DNA of 64,000 nucleotides from Streptomyces californicus. Lineage in GTDB: Bacteria > Actinomycetota > Actinomycetes > Streptomycetales > Streptomycetaceae. The notes below the pieces were generated by a model that was given only the letters and a program-made list of their open reading frames with translations, searched no databases and was not told the origin of the DNA. Below, one piece after another: positions 37,801 through 45,540 of this stretch; the first letter of the stretch is position 1, and every line of letters starts with the position of its first letter. The stretch lies in assembly GCF_000717645.1 (NCBI RefSeq), contig NZ_JNZZ01000018.1, forward strand, positions 83,671 to 147,670. The letters are read 5' to 3'. Position numbers and translations under genes: made by a program.

Positions 37801-40660
37801 CGACCACGACCGCATCGCCCGCCTCATCGACGAGGGCGACACGGTCACCGCACAGGAGTTCCTCGCGCTCGCGTCGAGCCACCAGCCCCTGCCCGAGCGC
37901 ATCGCGGACGAGGGAGACGAACTGGCGGGCTTCCTCGACGGCGTGGTCTCCCCCGACGCACCCCGCGCCGGGGGAGAGGGCGTCGAGGCCCACTGGTGGG
38001 CCCGGCGGTACAGCGACCCCAGCGCCTCCCTCACCCAGGCGGCCCGCGCCGGACTCGACTCCTGGCGGGCCCTGTGCACCAGACAGGGGCGCAGCAGCGA
38101 GTGGCAGCAGCATCTGCCCCGGGTCCTGAGACTGCTCGGGCTCGAACTCTCCGGGAGCCAGCTCCACACCGACCGGGCCGCCCTCGGCCAGGGGATGCGT
38201 CGCTTCAAGGTGCGGGCGAACGTCGCCGAAAGGGTCGGCTACGTCGCGGCACTCGGCTCGCGCGCCACGTCGTACACGATCCTGCTGGTCTGGGAGGAGC
38301 AGCCCGCCGACGGGCCGCTCGCCCACGTGGAGGACGCCGACGTGGGAGCCAACATCGTCCTCTACCTCCACCCCCTCGGCGCCGACGGGCGGCGCGGCCT
38401 CGCGGAGTCGGCCCGTTCCTTCGCCCAGCAGGCCCTCGTCGTCGACTCCGCCGTCATGGGCTGGATGGCCGCGCGCGCCCCCGGCGCCTTCCGGTCCCTC
38501 CAGCGCGTGACCCTGCCCTGGGCGGCGTACAACCCCTACACCCCGTTCGTCGCCGGCCTGGTGCCGCCGGAGGTCTTCTACGGACGCGACGACGAGATGC
38601 GCGAAGTCATGGGGCGCGAGGGCGGGATGTTCCTCTACGGCGGCCGCCAGCTCGGCAAGTCCGCGCTGCTGCGCCGGGTCGCGGAGATCTTCCCCAGCCG
38701 GGCCGACACCCATGTCGCCGTCTACCTGGACCTGCTCAAGGCTGAGATCGGCCACGCGGAGGCTCCGGAGCGGATCTGGAGCAGGCTGGTGGAGGACCTC
38801 AAACGCAAGGGGGTCTTCAACAACAAGATGTCCGAGCAGGCGAGCCCCGAAGTGGTGGTGAAGAACCTCCGCACCTGGCTCGACGAGGACGACACCCGGC
38901 GCGTCCTTGTCCTCGCGGACGAGGCGGACGCCTTCCTCAACACCGACTCCCGGCGCGCCTTCCGGCTCGGCAGCGAGTCGACCTTTCCCAACGTCATGCT
39001 GTTCCAGCGGCTCATGGAACAGACGGAACGCCGGTTCAAGATCGTGTTCGCCGGTCTGCACCAGGTGCAGCGGTTCGGCCACCTCTCCAACGTCTCCACC
39101 GTGCACGGCGGCCCCGACGTGCTGGTCGGCCCCCTGGGGCAGCAGGCCGCCATCCGGCTGGTCACCGAACCGATGGCCGCCCTGGGCTACACGTTCGAGC
39201 GGGCCGAACTGGTCTGGCGGATCCTCGCCATCACCAACTACCAGGCCAACCTCGTGCAGATCTTCTGCCGCGAGCTGGTGCGCGCCCTGCACTCCCGCCC
39301 CTACGCGTTCTCCGACGGCACCGTCCCCATCACCGAGGACGACGTGCAGAAGGTCGCCGCCTCGGAGACCGTACGACGGCAGATCGCCGAGCGGCTCCGC
39401 TTCACGATCAACCTGGAGGACCGCTACCGGGTCCTCGCCCTGGTGATCGCCCTGCGAAGCCTCAAGGACGGCTACCGGGGCGACTACACGGCCAGTGCCC
39501 TGCTGCAGGAGGCCCGCGAGGCGTGGCCGCAGGGCTTCGAGATGCTGAGCGCCAAGCAGGCCCAGATCTTCCTGACCGAGATGGTCGGCCTCGGCCTGCT
39601 CATCCAGCTCGGTGACCGGTCCCGCTTCGCGGTGCGCAGCCCCAACGTCGTCAACATGCTCGGCACGCGCGAGGAGCTCGAACTCGAACTCAAGGAGACC
39701 GAGTTCGGGCTGCCCTACGACTACAACCCCCGGGCCGCGCGACGGGTCCTGGGACGGGACCGGCACAGCGTGCAGCGCTACAGCCCGCTCACCGAGGAGC
39801 AACTGCACGACACCGCCCAGCCGGGCGTGAGCGTCATCGGCACCACCGACCTCTTCCGGCCGGAGCTGGTGCGGCAGGCGGTCGCCGCCTTCGCCGAGAA
39901 CCGGGGCGTGGAAGTGCTCAAGCACGAGCGGGGCGGAGACCTGCAGGCCCTGGTCAAACAGCGCCGGCGCAAGGCGCATCTCCTCATCGCCGACCTCCGC
40001 GGAAGCAGCGCGGGCGAGCTGCGCACCGCGGTCCAGGTGCTGCTCAACCACGCCGGTCCGGCCTCGGACGACCTCGTCAGGCAGGCCGCGCGGCGCACCA
40101 GCAGCACCGCGAACCGCTCCGCCGTCGTCGTGGCCGACGCGACGACCGTCGCCGAGTTGGAGGCGGCCGCGGGGGAGGAGCTCTCCGTCAGGCGCCTGCG
40201 GCCCGAACGCTGGACGGCCGACGCGCTGCGCGCCTGGTCCGAGTGCCCCTTCGTATCCCGTGAGGACCGGAGCCGACTGGTCGCGGCCACCGGCGGCTGG
40301 CCGCACTGGATGGAGGCGGCGGTGACGGACGTGTCGGTGCACGGCGCCACGCTCGTCCAGGCGGTCGAACGGATCCGCGCCGTGATCAACCGGCCGGCCA
40401 ACACGGAACTGCACCTGCGCCGGGCCGGTCTGGACGCCGGGGACCTGAGCCTGCTCACCGCGTGGACCGGCTACGTCGAGGAGGGCCAGGGCGCTCCCCT
40501 CGACGACGTCCAGGCCGCGATCGAGCGCGACGAACAGGACACCGACGCGTGGCTGACCCGCCTGGAGCGGCTCGGCCTCCTCGACAGCACGGACCACGGC
40601 TTCGCCGTGGAACCGGTGACCTACCGCGCGGTGCGCGCGAGCGCCGCCGGGGAGCGGTGA
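34808..40660 (+). CDS. Giant P-loop (AAA/STAND-like) ATPase of an undescribed two-gene module
   Basis: A 1950-residue cytosolic protein that I cannot place in a named family. Residues 1-300 are helical, with a CLRHGKC Cys pair at 29-35. About 320-465 form an acidic Pro/Asp/Glu linker with VTDPD repeats. About 470-1230 are Ala/Leu-rich helices, probably a sensor or scaffold array. The NTPase core follows FYGRDDEMREVM: Walker A GGRQLGKS (1278-1285), Walker B VLVLADEADAFL (Asp1371, Glu1372), and a sensor-like FKIVFAGLHQVQRFG. About 1560-1950 hold winged-helix-like segments and a DUF-like end. ATG with GAGAGG upstream. One base separates its TGA from the next ATG, so the two proteins are coupled. 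The architecture recalls STAND-type NTPases of conflict or defence systems; function is inferred only. Confidence 0.88.
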   Translation: MHGWAVGLKAWLSSLNEADLRTLLARHHCLRHGKCVHGAARPGRQAPTRRDLRAVRVWLAKARHPGLQGMAACGLAWSVQTLVREHGYPPGTVDEPTDEQLEEMLAVLEPPLAHWALYALLCPEAHGLPAAGQAHRHERRLRAAADRLPPDVPSRPPGVPGPSGGVTGRVLPEAPRSSGPEIEVVAPMERTGPVEAAQDMLAELQSSGRRLADALRASAAAVEAGSVPPDGVADALIRWTDDRGRAAESLGAEGCPWPEDDGYEVAESALARLRGARKEQADALLRKAATYAQLLEMADEGEEADDLRRHLQRIRKQLEQYGDVTGAAAREAPPTAPEADAEAGADADAGTPAAETEPPARTRPEVTDPDVTDPDAAEPEAVAPDVTDPDEARGEAEAPPASRPEDERDEKEARGDVNEEGAPEPPPASVPERPEPAPRDVVGPGAGHTAAPHSAREHPAVLPQRLAPSDEEAWPEGVDRPDWDPRAPWDTGTVSPVVRLLAESRVAEAYWMTVASDERPVRARALAFAAAAFGCVSDAEATPVQIAHEFEPGLAAEDREAHLVALAAALRTGVTARWPHVLISGFVSPAGLTGPWQHLLDVLVSAVRDGRVFEPGMVQADEGRLEADARDEIGRTARRLLDDLPRRKMKYQRASQVLQHLVGPSGRLRQALNRVIEWSEGDQGPRTGGFRVLGEELWRPEDIDRLIQDTDALFRTSKQAKEPITAGALRQLHSACRSVGEVMMRAEAAAAANRPQPGANERGIPELVSVVRDLADHPEPTGVGGAALGLLRRWLAGEPVPSAESAERIRDDGGPVPAADCLLGLPDLPRGPDGEPELDDPRTARRMAALLAPVDAESALGRYLESGDLHLAGALVAVAEREPAAFGTGPEWTEAAQHRLTQGHEDWRRKVGSHHRAAAGLLAQMRTLNQLAPDREREFAGRLQEFADGEETGRYRYALEALEALEGELSSLVDEATRVLRQDLAQLRRDPDHPMDPVDHDRIARLIDEGDTVTAQEFLALASSHQPLPERIADEGDELAGFLDGVVSPDAPRAGGEGVEAHWWARRYSDPSASLTQAARAGLDSWRALCTRQGRSSEWQQHLPRVLRLLGLELSGSQLHTDRAALGQGMRRFKVRANVAERVGYVAALGSRATSYTILLVWEEQPADGPLAHVEDADVGANIVLYLHPLGADGRRGLAESARSFAQQALVVDSAVMGWMAARAPGAFRSLQRVTLPWAAYNPYTPFVAGLVPPEVFYGRDDEMREVMGREGGMFLYGGRQLGKSALLRRVAEIFPSRADTHVAVYLDLLKAEIGHAEAPERIWSRLVEDLKRKGVFNNKMSEQASPEVVVKNLRTWLDEDDTRRVLVLADEADAFLNTDSRRAFRLGSESTFPNVMLFQRLMEQTERRFKIVFAGLHQVQRFGHLSNVSTVHGGPDVLVGPLGQQAAIRLVTEPMAALGYTFERAELVWRILAITNYQANLVQIFCRELVRALHSRPYAFSDGTVPITEDDVQKVAASETVRRQIAERLRFTINLEDRYRVLALVIALRSLKDGYRGDYTASALLQEAREAWPQGFEMLSAKQAQIFLTEMVGLGLLIQLGDRSRFAVRSPNVVNMLGTREELELELKETEFGLPYDYNPRAARRVLGRDRHSVQRYSPLTEEQLHDTAQPGVSVIGTTDLFRPELVRQAVAAFAENRGVEVLKHERGGDLQALVKQRRRKAHLLIADLRGSSAGELRTAVQVLLNHAGPASDDLVRQAARRTSSTANRSAVVVADATTVAELEAAAGEELSVRRLRPERWTADALRAWSECPFVSREDRSRLVAATGGWPHWMEAAVTDVSVHGATLVQAVERIRAVINRPANTELHLRRAGLDAGDLSLLTAWTGYVEEGQGAPLDDVQAAIERDEQDTDAWLTRLERLGLLDSTDHGFAVEPVTYRAVRASAAGER

Positions 40661-40661
40661 G

Positions 40662-42173
40662 ATGGCGGACGAGCCGGCGGGGCCGCCCGCCCTGGCCGAC
40701 CTCCCCGGCGCGCGCGGACAGGTGCGCGGGGTGACGGAGACCCTGCGCACCGGCCTGCACAGCGTCTGGCTGCTGCCCGACCGGCTGGTGGCCACGGGGC
40801 AGGCCGACGAGCTGTATCTGCGGGCCCTGTCCGGCACTCGACGGCACATCGACGTGCCCCCGACCGGGGACGCCGAGCTCCCGCCGCCCGCCGAGGGGGC
40901 CGCGAGCCACCCGTCGTGGGACGCCGGGTACGGGCCCGACACCGACCAGCTCCCCTATCTCGACCAGTACGACGACGGCTTCGACCTCGGCTGGGAAGGG
41001 GACGGGTACGCCCCCGCGATCCCCGCTCCCCGGTCCGGTGGGAGCGGCACGCCCCTCCCGCAGCGCGACCTGGCGGCACGGATCGCCAAGGAACTCTCCG
41101 CCCCGGCCGACGACGTCGCCGGCTGGCTCACGTTCCCGGACGACGGGACGCCCCCGCCCGTGATCGGCATACGCGCCTGGGCCGAACCGGACGGCGGGCC
41201 GGTGCGCGGGGCCGGCATCGAGGGGCTGCACCGCTCGCTGTCGGCGGCGGTCAGGGCGGCCGGCCTGCCTCCGGGGGAGCGGCCCAGACTGTTCGTCGTG
41301 GCCCGGCTGCGCGATCTGCCCGAGGGGCTGCCGGACGAACTGCACCAGGACTCGGGGGCGACGGCCGTCCACTGGTGGTGGGACGCGCTGGGGCGGCTGG
41401 ACGTCTCGACCGCCGTCGCGTCCTGCCTGGCCGCCGCGCGCACGGCGGGCCAGGACGGCGACTCGTCGGGGGAGCGCGTGCGGCGCCAGCTCACGGCGGA
41501 GACCGTGGTCGAGATCTGCGGGCCGGACCTGGAGCTGGCGCGCGGACTCGCCCTCGGCTGGGACGGACAGCAGCGCACCCTCGACGCCGCCCTCCGGCGA
41601 TGTCTCGCCGCCGGCCCGCCCGTGACCGGCGGCACCGCCGAGGCGCCCGCCCGGATGGGGGCCCGGCGCCGCCCCGGAACCGATGTCCGCGAAGCGTGGT
41701 CGGGAGGAGCCATCGCCGCCTGGGAGGGACGGCTGCGCCCGCATCCGGGCACCTGGTACCCCGTCGGCCCGGCCGCGGAACTGACCGGGGACGCCCGGGC
41801 CCGGCTGGCCGCGTTGATCGCGCAGGCCCAGCAGCGGGTGGTGCTCCCGTGGATCGAGGAGGCGCGGCAACGGCTGGCCGTACGCTCCCTGAGCCACCTC
41901 AAGCGCCCGGTCGAGAGCGTCGTCGAGGACTACATCGAGCGCCCCGCCCTCCATCTGCGCGACCGACCCGAACGGGCCTTCCTCGAAATCCAGGTGGGGG
42001 AACTGCTCCACGCCCACCGCCAGGGCGCGGTCGCGCTGCCCGGCCACGAGGCACAGCTCCTGAGACTCCTGGTCAAGGTGCGCAACATCCTGTCCCACCG
42101 GTCCGTGCTGCACGACGCCACCCTCAAGGAGTTCCGCGACGAGCTGTCCCGGTCGGACCTGCGCACTTCCTGA
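40662..42173 (+). CDS. Partner protein with C-terminal HEPN-like RNxxxH motif
   Basis: A 503-residue protein translated in step with the giant ATPase (TGA, one base, ATG). Residues 1-75 contain a hydrophobic strand pattern (SVWLLPDRLVATGQADELYL). A Pro/Gly/Asp/Tyr-rich linker covers about 75-130. The middle (about 130-300) alternates strands and helices, with no catalytic motif I know. The C-terminal 110 residues are helical and end LVKVRNILSHRSVLHDATLK. Arg474-Asn475-x3-His479 matches the HEPN ribonuclease motif (R-polar-x3-H), as does its place on a late helix. It may be the effector that the ATPase controls. This is inference from one motif and operon structure. Confidence 0.82.
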   Translation: MADEPAGPPALADLPGARGQVRGVTETLRTGLHSVWLLPDRLVATGQADELYLRALSGTRRHIDVPPTGDAELPPPAEGAASHPSWDAGYGPDTDQLPYLDQYDDGFDLGWEGDGYAPAIPAPRSGGSGTPLPQRDLAARIAKELSAPADDVAGWLTFPDDGTPPPVIGIRAWAEPDGGPVRGAGIEGLHRSLSAAVRAAGLPPGERPRLFVVARLRDLPEGLPDELHQDSGATAVHWWWDALGRLDVSTAVASCLAAARTAGQDGDSSGERVRRQLTAETVVEICGPDLELARGLALGWDGQQRTLDAALRRCLAAGPPVTGGTAEAPARMGARRRPGTDVREAWSGGAIAAWEGRLRPHPGTWYPVGPAAELTGDARARLAALIAQAQQRVVLPWIEEARQRLAVRSLSHLKRPVESVVEDYIERPALHLRDRPERAFLEIQVGELLHAHRQGAVALPGHEAQLLRLLVKVRNILSHRSVLHDATLKEFRDELSRSDLRTS

Positions 42174-42309
42174 CACCGCGGATCAACCGCGCCCCGGCGC
42201 GCGGCGCATGCGTGCACCACACACCCGGTGACGGGGACTGTAGGAACCCGACAGCGCCCCGGACAAGCCACTGTCAGGGCCCGATTCCTCGATCGGCGCA
42301 CGGTACCGA

Positions 42310-42315
42310 TAGGTT
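42310..42315 (+). promoter_or_regulatory. Candidate -10 box for fabG-fabI
   Basis: TAGGTT lies in the 200-base gap between the ATPase module and fabG, about 58 bases before the fabG ATG. No clear -35 is seen. Confidence 0.4.
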
Positions 42316-42373
42316 TTCGACGTACCCGACCGCCCGGGAACACGCACCAGACCGCCAAGGAAAGGGTGATCCG

Positions 42374-43093
42374 ATGAGCCGCTCGGTTCTCGTCACCGGA
42401 GGAAACCGGGGCATCGGCCTCGCCATCGCCCGCGCCTTCGCCGACAACGGCGACCAGGTCGCGATCACCTACCGCTCCGGAGAGCCCCCTCAGATCCTCA
42501 CCGACGCCGGTGTCCTCGCGGTCCGCTGCGACATCACGGACGCCGAGCAGGTGGAGCAGGCATACAAGGAGATCGAGGAGAAGCACGGTCCCGTCGAGGT
42601 GCTGGTCGCCAACGCCGGCATCACCAAGGACCAGTTGCTGATGCGGATGTCGGAGGACGATTTCACCTCCGTCGTCGACACCAACCTCACCGGCACCTTC
42701 CGGGTCGTCAAGCGCGCCAACCGCGGCATGCTGCGCGCCAAGAAGGGCCGCGTCGTCCTGATCTCCTCCGTCGTCGGACTCCTCGGCTCGGCCGGGCAGG
42801 CCAACTACGCCGCCTCCAAGGCCGGTCTCGTCGGCTTCGCCCGGTCGCTGGCCCGCGAACTCGGCTCGCGGAACATCACCTTCAACGTCGTCGCCCCCGG
42901 TTTTGTCGACACCGACATGACCCAGGTGCTCACCGAGGAGCAGCGCAAGGGCATCGTCGCCCAGGTGCCGCTCGGCCGTTACGCGCGGCCCGAGGAGATC
43001 GCCGCCGCGGTGCGCTTCCTCGCCTCCGACGACGCGTCGTACATCACTGGAGCCGTCATTCCCGTTGACGGCGGATTGGGCATGGGTCACTGA
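42374..43093 (+). CDS. fabG: 3-oxoacyl-[ACP] reductase FabG
   Basis: This enzyme reduces beta-ketoacyl-ACP with NADPH in the elongation cycle of fatty acid synthesis. The 239-residue SDR has TGGNRGIGLAIARAF at the nucleotide site, VANAGITKDQLLMRM, the catalytic Ser in VVLISSVVGLLG and Tyr-x3-Lys as YAASKAGLVGFAR, and the end VDGGLGMGH. AAGGA precedes the ATG. The enoyl reductase gene begins five bases after its stop, the conserved actinobacterial fabG-inhA pair. Confidence 0.96.
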   Translation: MSRSVLVTGGNRGIGLAIARAFADNGDQVAITYRSGEPPQILTDAGVLAVRCDITDAEQVEQAYKEIEEKHGPVEVLVANAGITKDQLLMRMSEDDFTSVVDTNLTGTFRVVKRANRGMLRAKKGRVVLISSVVGLLGSAGQANYAASKAGLVGFARSLARELGSRNITFNVVAPGFVDTDMTQVLTEEQRKGIVAQVPLGRYARPEEIAAAVRFLASDDASYITGAVIPVDGGLGMGH

Positions 43094-43098
43094 TCACC

Positions 43099-43866
43099 AT
43101 GAGCGGAATTCTCGACGGCAAGCGCATCCTGATCACCGGGGTGCTGATGGAGTCGTCCATCGCGTTCCACGCCGCGAAGGTGGCCCAGGAGCAGGGCGCC
43201 GAGGTCATCCTGACGGCCTTCCCCCGCCCCACCCTGACCGAGCGCATCGCCCGGAAGCTGCCGAAGCCGGCCAAGGTCATCGAGCTGGACGTGACCGACC
43301 AGGAGCACCTGGACCGGCTGGCCGGCCTGGTGCGCGAGGAGCTCGGTTCGCTGGACGGCGTCGTCCACTCCATCGGCTTCGCGCCGCAGGACGCGCTCGG
43401 CGGCAACTTCCTCAACACGCCGTTCGAGTCCGTCGCCACCGCGATGCACGTCTCGGCGTTCTCCCTGAAGTCGCTCGCCATGGCCTGCAAGCCGCTGATG
43501 AGCGAGGGCGGCTCGATCGTCGGCCTCACCTTCGACGCCCAGTACGCCTGGCCGCAGTACGACTGGATGGGCCCGGCCAAGGCCGCGCTGGAGGCCACCT
43601 CCCGCTACCTCGCCCGCGACCTGGGCAAGGACGGGCTGCGCTGCAACCTGATCTCCGCCGGACCGCTCCGCTCCATGGCCGCCAAGTCCATCCCGGGCTT
43701 CGAGGAGCTGGCCGACGTCTGGAACACCCGCGCCCCGCTGGCCTGGGACATGAACGACCCGGAGCCGGCCGGCCGCAGCATCGTGGCCCTGCTCTCCGAC
43801 TTCTTCCCGCGCACCACGGGCGAGATCATCCACGTCGACAGCGGCGTGCACATGATGGGCGCCTGA
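43099..43866 (+). CDS. fabI: Enoyl-[ACP] reductase (NADH), InhA/FabI type
   Basis: This enzyme performs the last reductive step of each fatty acid elongation round. The 255-residue protein begins MSGILDGKRILITGVLMESS with the FabI-type open glycine loop. It has VVHSIGFAPQDALGG and the active site Tyr-x6-Lys as YDWMGPAKAALEA, then LRCNLISAGPLRSMAAK. Sequence is closest to mycobacterial InhA in style. It follows fabG by five bases and ends before a 17-bp hairpin terminator. Confidence 0.96.
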   Translation: MSGILDGKRILITGVLMESSIAFHAAKVAQEQGAEVILTAFPRPTLTERIARKLPKPAKVIELDVTDQEHLDRLAGLVREELGSLDGVVHSIGFAPQDALGGNFLNTPFESVATAMHVSAFSLKSLAMACKPLMSEGGSIVGLTFDAQYAWPQYDWMGPAKAALEATSRYLARDLGKDGLRCNLISAGPLRSMAAKSIPGFEELADVWNTRAPLAWDMNDPEPAGRSIVALLSDFFPRTTGEIIHVDSGVHMMGA

Positions 43867-43886
43867 CCGCGCACGGCCCGCGCCGT

Positions 43887-43944
43887 ACGGCCCCCGGCCG
43901 CGTCACCCCTCCCACGGCGGAGGCGGTACGCGGCCGGGGGCCGT
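43887..43944 (+). terminator. Hairpin terminator after fabI
   Basis: Arms 43887-43903 and 43928-43944 match over 17 bp, with a 24-base loop. Confidence 0.85.
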
Positions 43945-44050
43945 TCACGCTCCGTGGCCCCTCGCTGCCGCTCCGGTCGAAAAGTCGGGCGATCCCCCGC
44001 AGAATGAGAAGGAACCGGACTTCTGGTCAGGCTGCGGGAGGGAGATCGCT

Positions 44051-44443
44051 GTGCGCCCCACGCGCCGACGGACCCGTCTCCTCCTGCTCGCCCCGCTGGC
44101 CGCCGCGGCCCTCGCCGTACCGCTGGGCGTCCACGCCGCCACGGGGGCCGATTCCGCCACCGGCGACTCGGCCGGCTCCGGTACGGGAGCGGAGCCGCCG
44201 GAGCCCGAACCGGCGGGCTCGGAGTGCCGTACGTCCGTCGAGGGCTCCCGGGTCGTCGCGTACTGCCACAACCCCTACCCCTCCGTCGACCTCGTCCGGC
44301 TGCACACCGAGTGCGACCGGTGGTGGGACGTCGACGCGGACGGCGAGGCCATCGCGGTGGAGCCCGGCCGGACCGTACGGCTGGAGGACCGCTGCTGGAA
44401 AGAGGTCGCCACGGCCTGGGTGAGCCACCGCCCCGCTCCGTGA
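44051..44443 (+). CDS. Small secreted protein with four cysteines
   Basis: A 130-residue protein with a signal peptide (Arg-rich start, then LLLLAPLAAAALAVPLGV, cleavage probably after HAA near 30). A Ser/Gly/Glu/Pro linker follows, then a compact domain with four Cys (ECRTS, YCHNP, TECDR, RCWKE) likely to form two disulfides. I recognise no family. It could be a Streptomyces extracellular protein of immunoglobulin-like size. Start GTG at 44051 after GGGAGG. It stands alone after fabI. Confidence 0.8.
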   Translation: MRPTRRRTRLLLLAPLAAAALAVPLGVHAATGADSATGDSAGSGTGAEPPEPEPAGSECRTSVEGSRVVAYCHNPYPSVDLVRLHTECDRWWDVDADGEAIAVEPGRTVRLEDRCWKEVATAWVSHRPAP

Positions 44444-44471
44444 CGGCCCCCACCCCGTGGTCAACGGCTTC

Positions 44472-44518
44472 GGTGCGGGTGCGGGTGCGGGTGCGGGTGC
44501 GGTGCGGGCGGGTGCGGT
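44472..44518. repeat. GGTGCG hexamer array with G-quadruplex potential
   Basis: Five perfect tandem GGTGCG units (44472-44501) pass into degenerate copies up to 44518. Within it, four GGG runs separated by TGC (44477-44497) match the ideal G-quadruplex pattern. Confidence 0.95.
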
Positions 44519-44582
44519 CAGTTGCGCCGCCCCGAAGCCGTGCGGTCAGCCGGCCGCGGCGAAGCCGTTGGCCGCGGGGCGG

Positions 44583-45341
44583 TCAGCCGGTCGTCGCGGT
44601 GCGGGAGGCGCCGTCCGGCGCGGGGCGGGGTTCGCCGGAGGCATCCGTACCCGGTCCGGCGTCCGGTCCGGTGCGCGGCTCCAGCCACTTCAACGCGTGG
44701 CTCGCCGCCTCCGCCGCCGCCGTCTCCGCGTCCCCGGCCCGGATCGCCTCCACCAGCCGCCCGTGGTCCATGTGGTTCTCCGGGCGCAGTTCCGGTCCCA
44801 CGTCACCGCGCAGATAGTCGCGCAGCAGGTCCCCGAGGTCGGCGTACAGCTCGGTCAGCACGTCGTTGTGCGAGGCCGCCACCACTGCCAGGTGCAGCGT
44901 CGCGTCCGCTGCGACGAACGCCTCCGTGTCGCCCGAGGCCCACGCCTCCTCCCGGCGCGCCATCACCGTGTCCAGCTGCCGCAGATCCCGTTCCGTGCGC
45001 CGGACCGCCGCCAGCCGGGCCGCCGACGACTCCAGCGTCGAACGCAGCTCGGCGATGTGCCGCGGGTCGGCGGCGGCGAACCTGCGGTGCATCACCCCGG
45101 CCAGCTCGCTGGTGGCGACCACGTACGTGCCCGAGCCCTGCCGGATGTCCAGGAGCCCGTTGTGCGCGAGCGCCCGTACGGCCTCCCGGACGGTGTTGCG
45201 GGCCACGCCCAGCTGCTCGACCAGTTCGGGTTCGGTCGGGATCCGCGAGCCGACCGGCCACTCGCCCGAGGTGATCTGGTTCCTCAGCTGGGCGATCACC
45301 TGGTCGGAGAGTGCCGAACGCCGCGGGGACGTCAACGCCAT
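44583..45341 (-). CDS. GntR family (FadR subfamily) transcriptional regulator
   Basis: A 252-residue regulator. The N-terminal winged helix has LRNQITSGEWPVGSRIPTEP, then LVEQLGVARNTVREAVRALA and IRQGSGTYVV. The C-terminal FCD ligand domain (about 85-225) includes FHLAVV-like HLAVVAASHNDVL and the metal-type His residues in ENHMDHGRLVEAI. It is divergent from an MFS transporter, with an operator-like palindrome over that gene's promoter, so it probably represses the transporter until a small acid ligand binds. ATG with AAGGAGC ahead. Confidence 0.92.
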   Translation of the reverse strand: MALTSPRRSALSDQVIAQLRNQITSGEWPVGSRIPTEPELVEQLGVARNTVREAVRALAHNGLLDIRQGSGTYVVATSELAGVMHRRFAAADPRHIAELRSTLESSAARLAAVRRTERDLRQLDTVMARREEAWASGDTEAFVAADATLHLAVVAASHNDVLTELYADLGDLLRDYLRGDVGPELRPENHMDHGRLVEAIRAGDAETAAAEAASHALKWLEPRTGPDAGPGTDASGEPRPAPDGASRTATTG

Positions 45342-45513
45342 GGTGCTCCTTGCTCGGTCCCTCCCGGCAGCGCCGGGCGGGAAGGGGTCGGGCCGGATTC
45401 TCTCAGGTGGCCCGGGCGGTCACTGGGTGGGACGGGCGGGTCGTCGGGAGTGAGGGGCGGTCGGCCGCCGGCGGCGGGGGAGCGTTCGGAGGGTGGAACG
45501 GAGTGGACAATCA

Positions 45514-45534
45514 ATCATCCCATGATTCTATGAT
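45514..45534 (+). promoter_or_regulatory. Operator ATCAT-CCC-ATGAT overlapping a TATGAT -10 box
   Basis: A perfect 5-3-5 palindrome (45514-45526) lies just before the -10 TATGAT (45529-45534), which ends six bases from the ATG at 45541. TGGACA at 45504-45509 could be the -35. Another ATGAT half-site is part of the -10. The divergent GntR protein is the natural ligand. Confidence 0.7.
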
Positions 45535-45540
45535 GGGGCT

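Noticed and set aside
34751..40942. Minus-strand open frame of 2063 codons opposite the giant ATPase
   Set aside because: It is Gly/Arg/Pro/Val-rich with no motif or ribosome site, and exists because third-position GC removes stops on the opposite strand.
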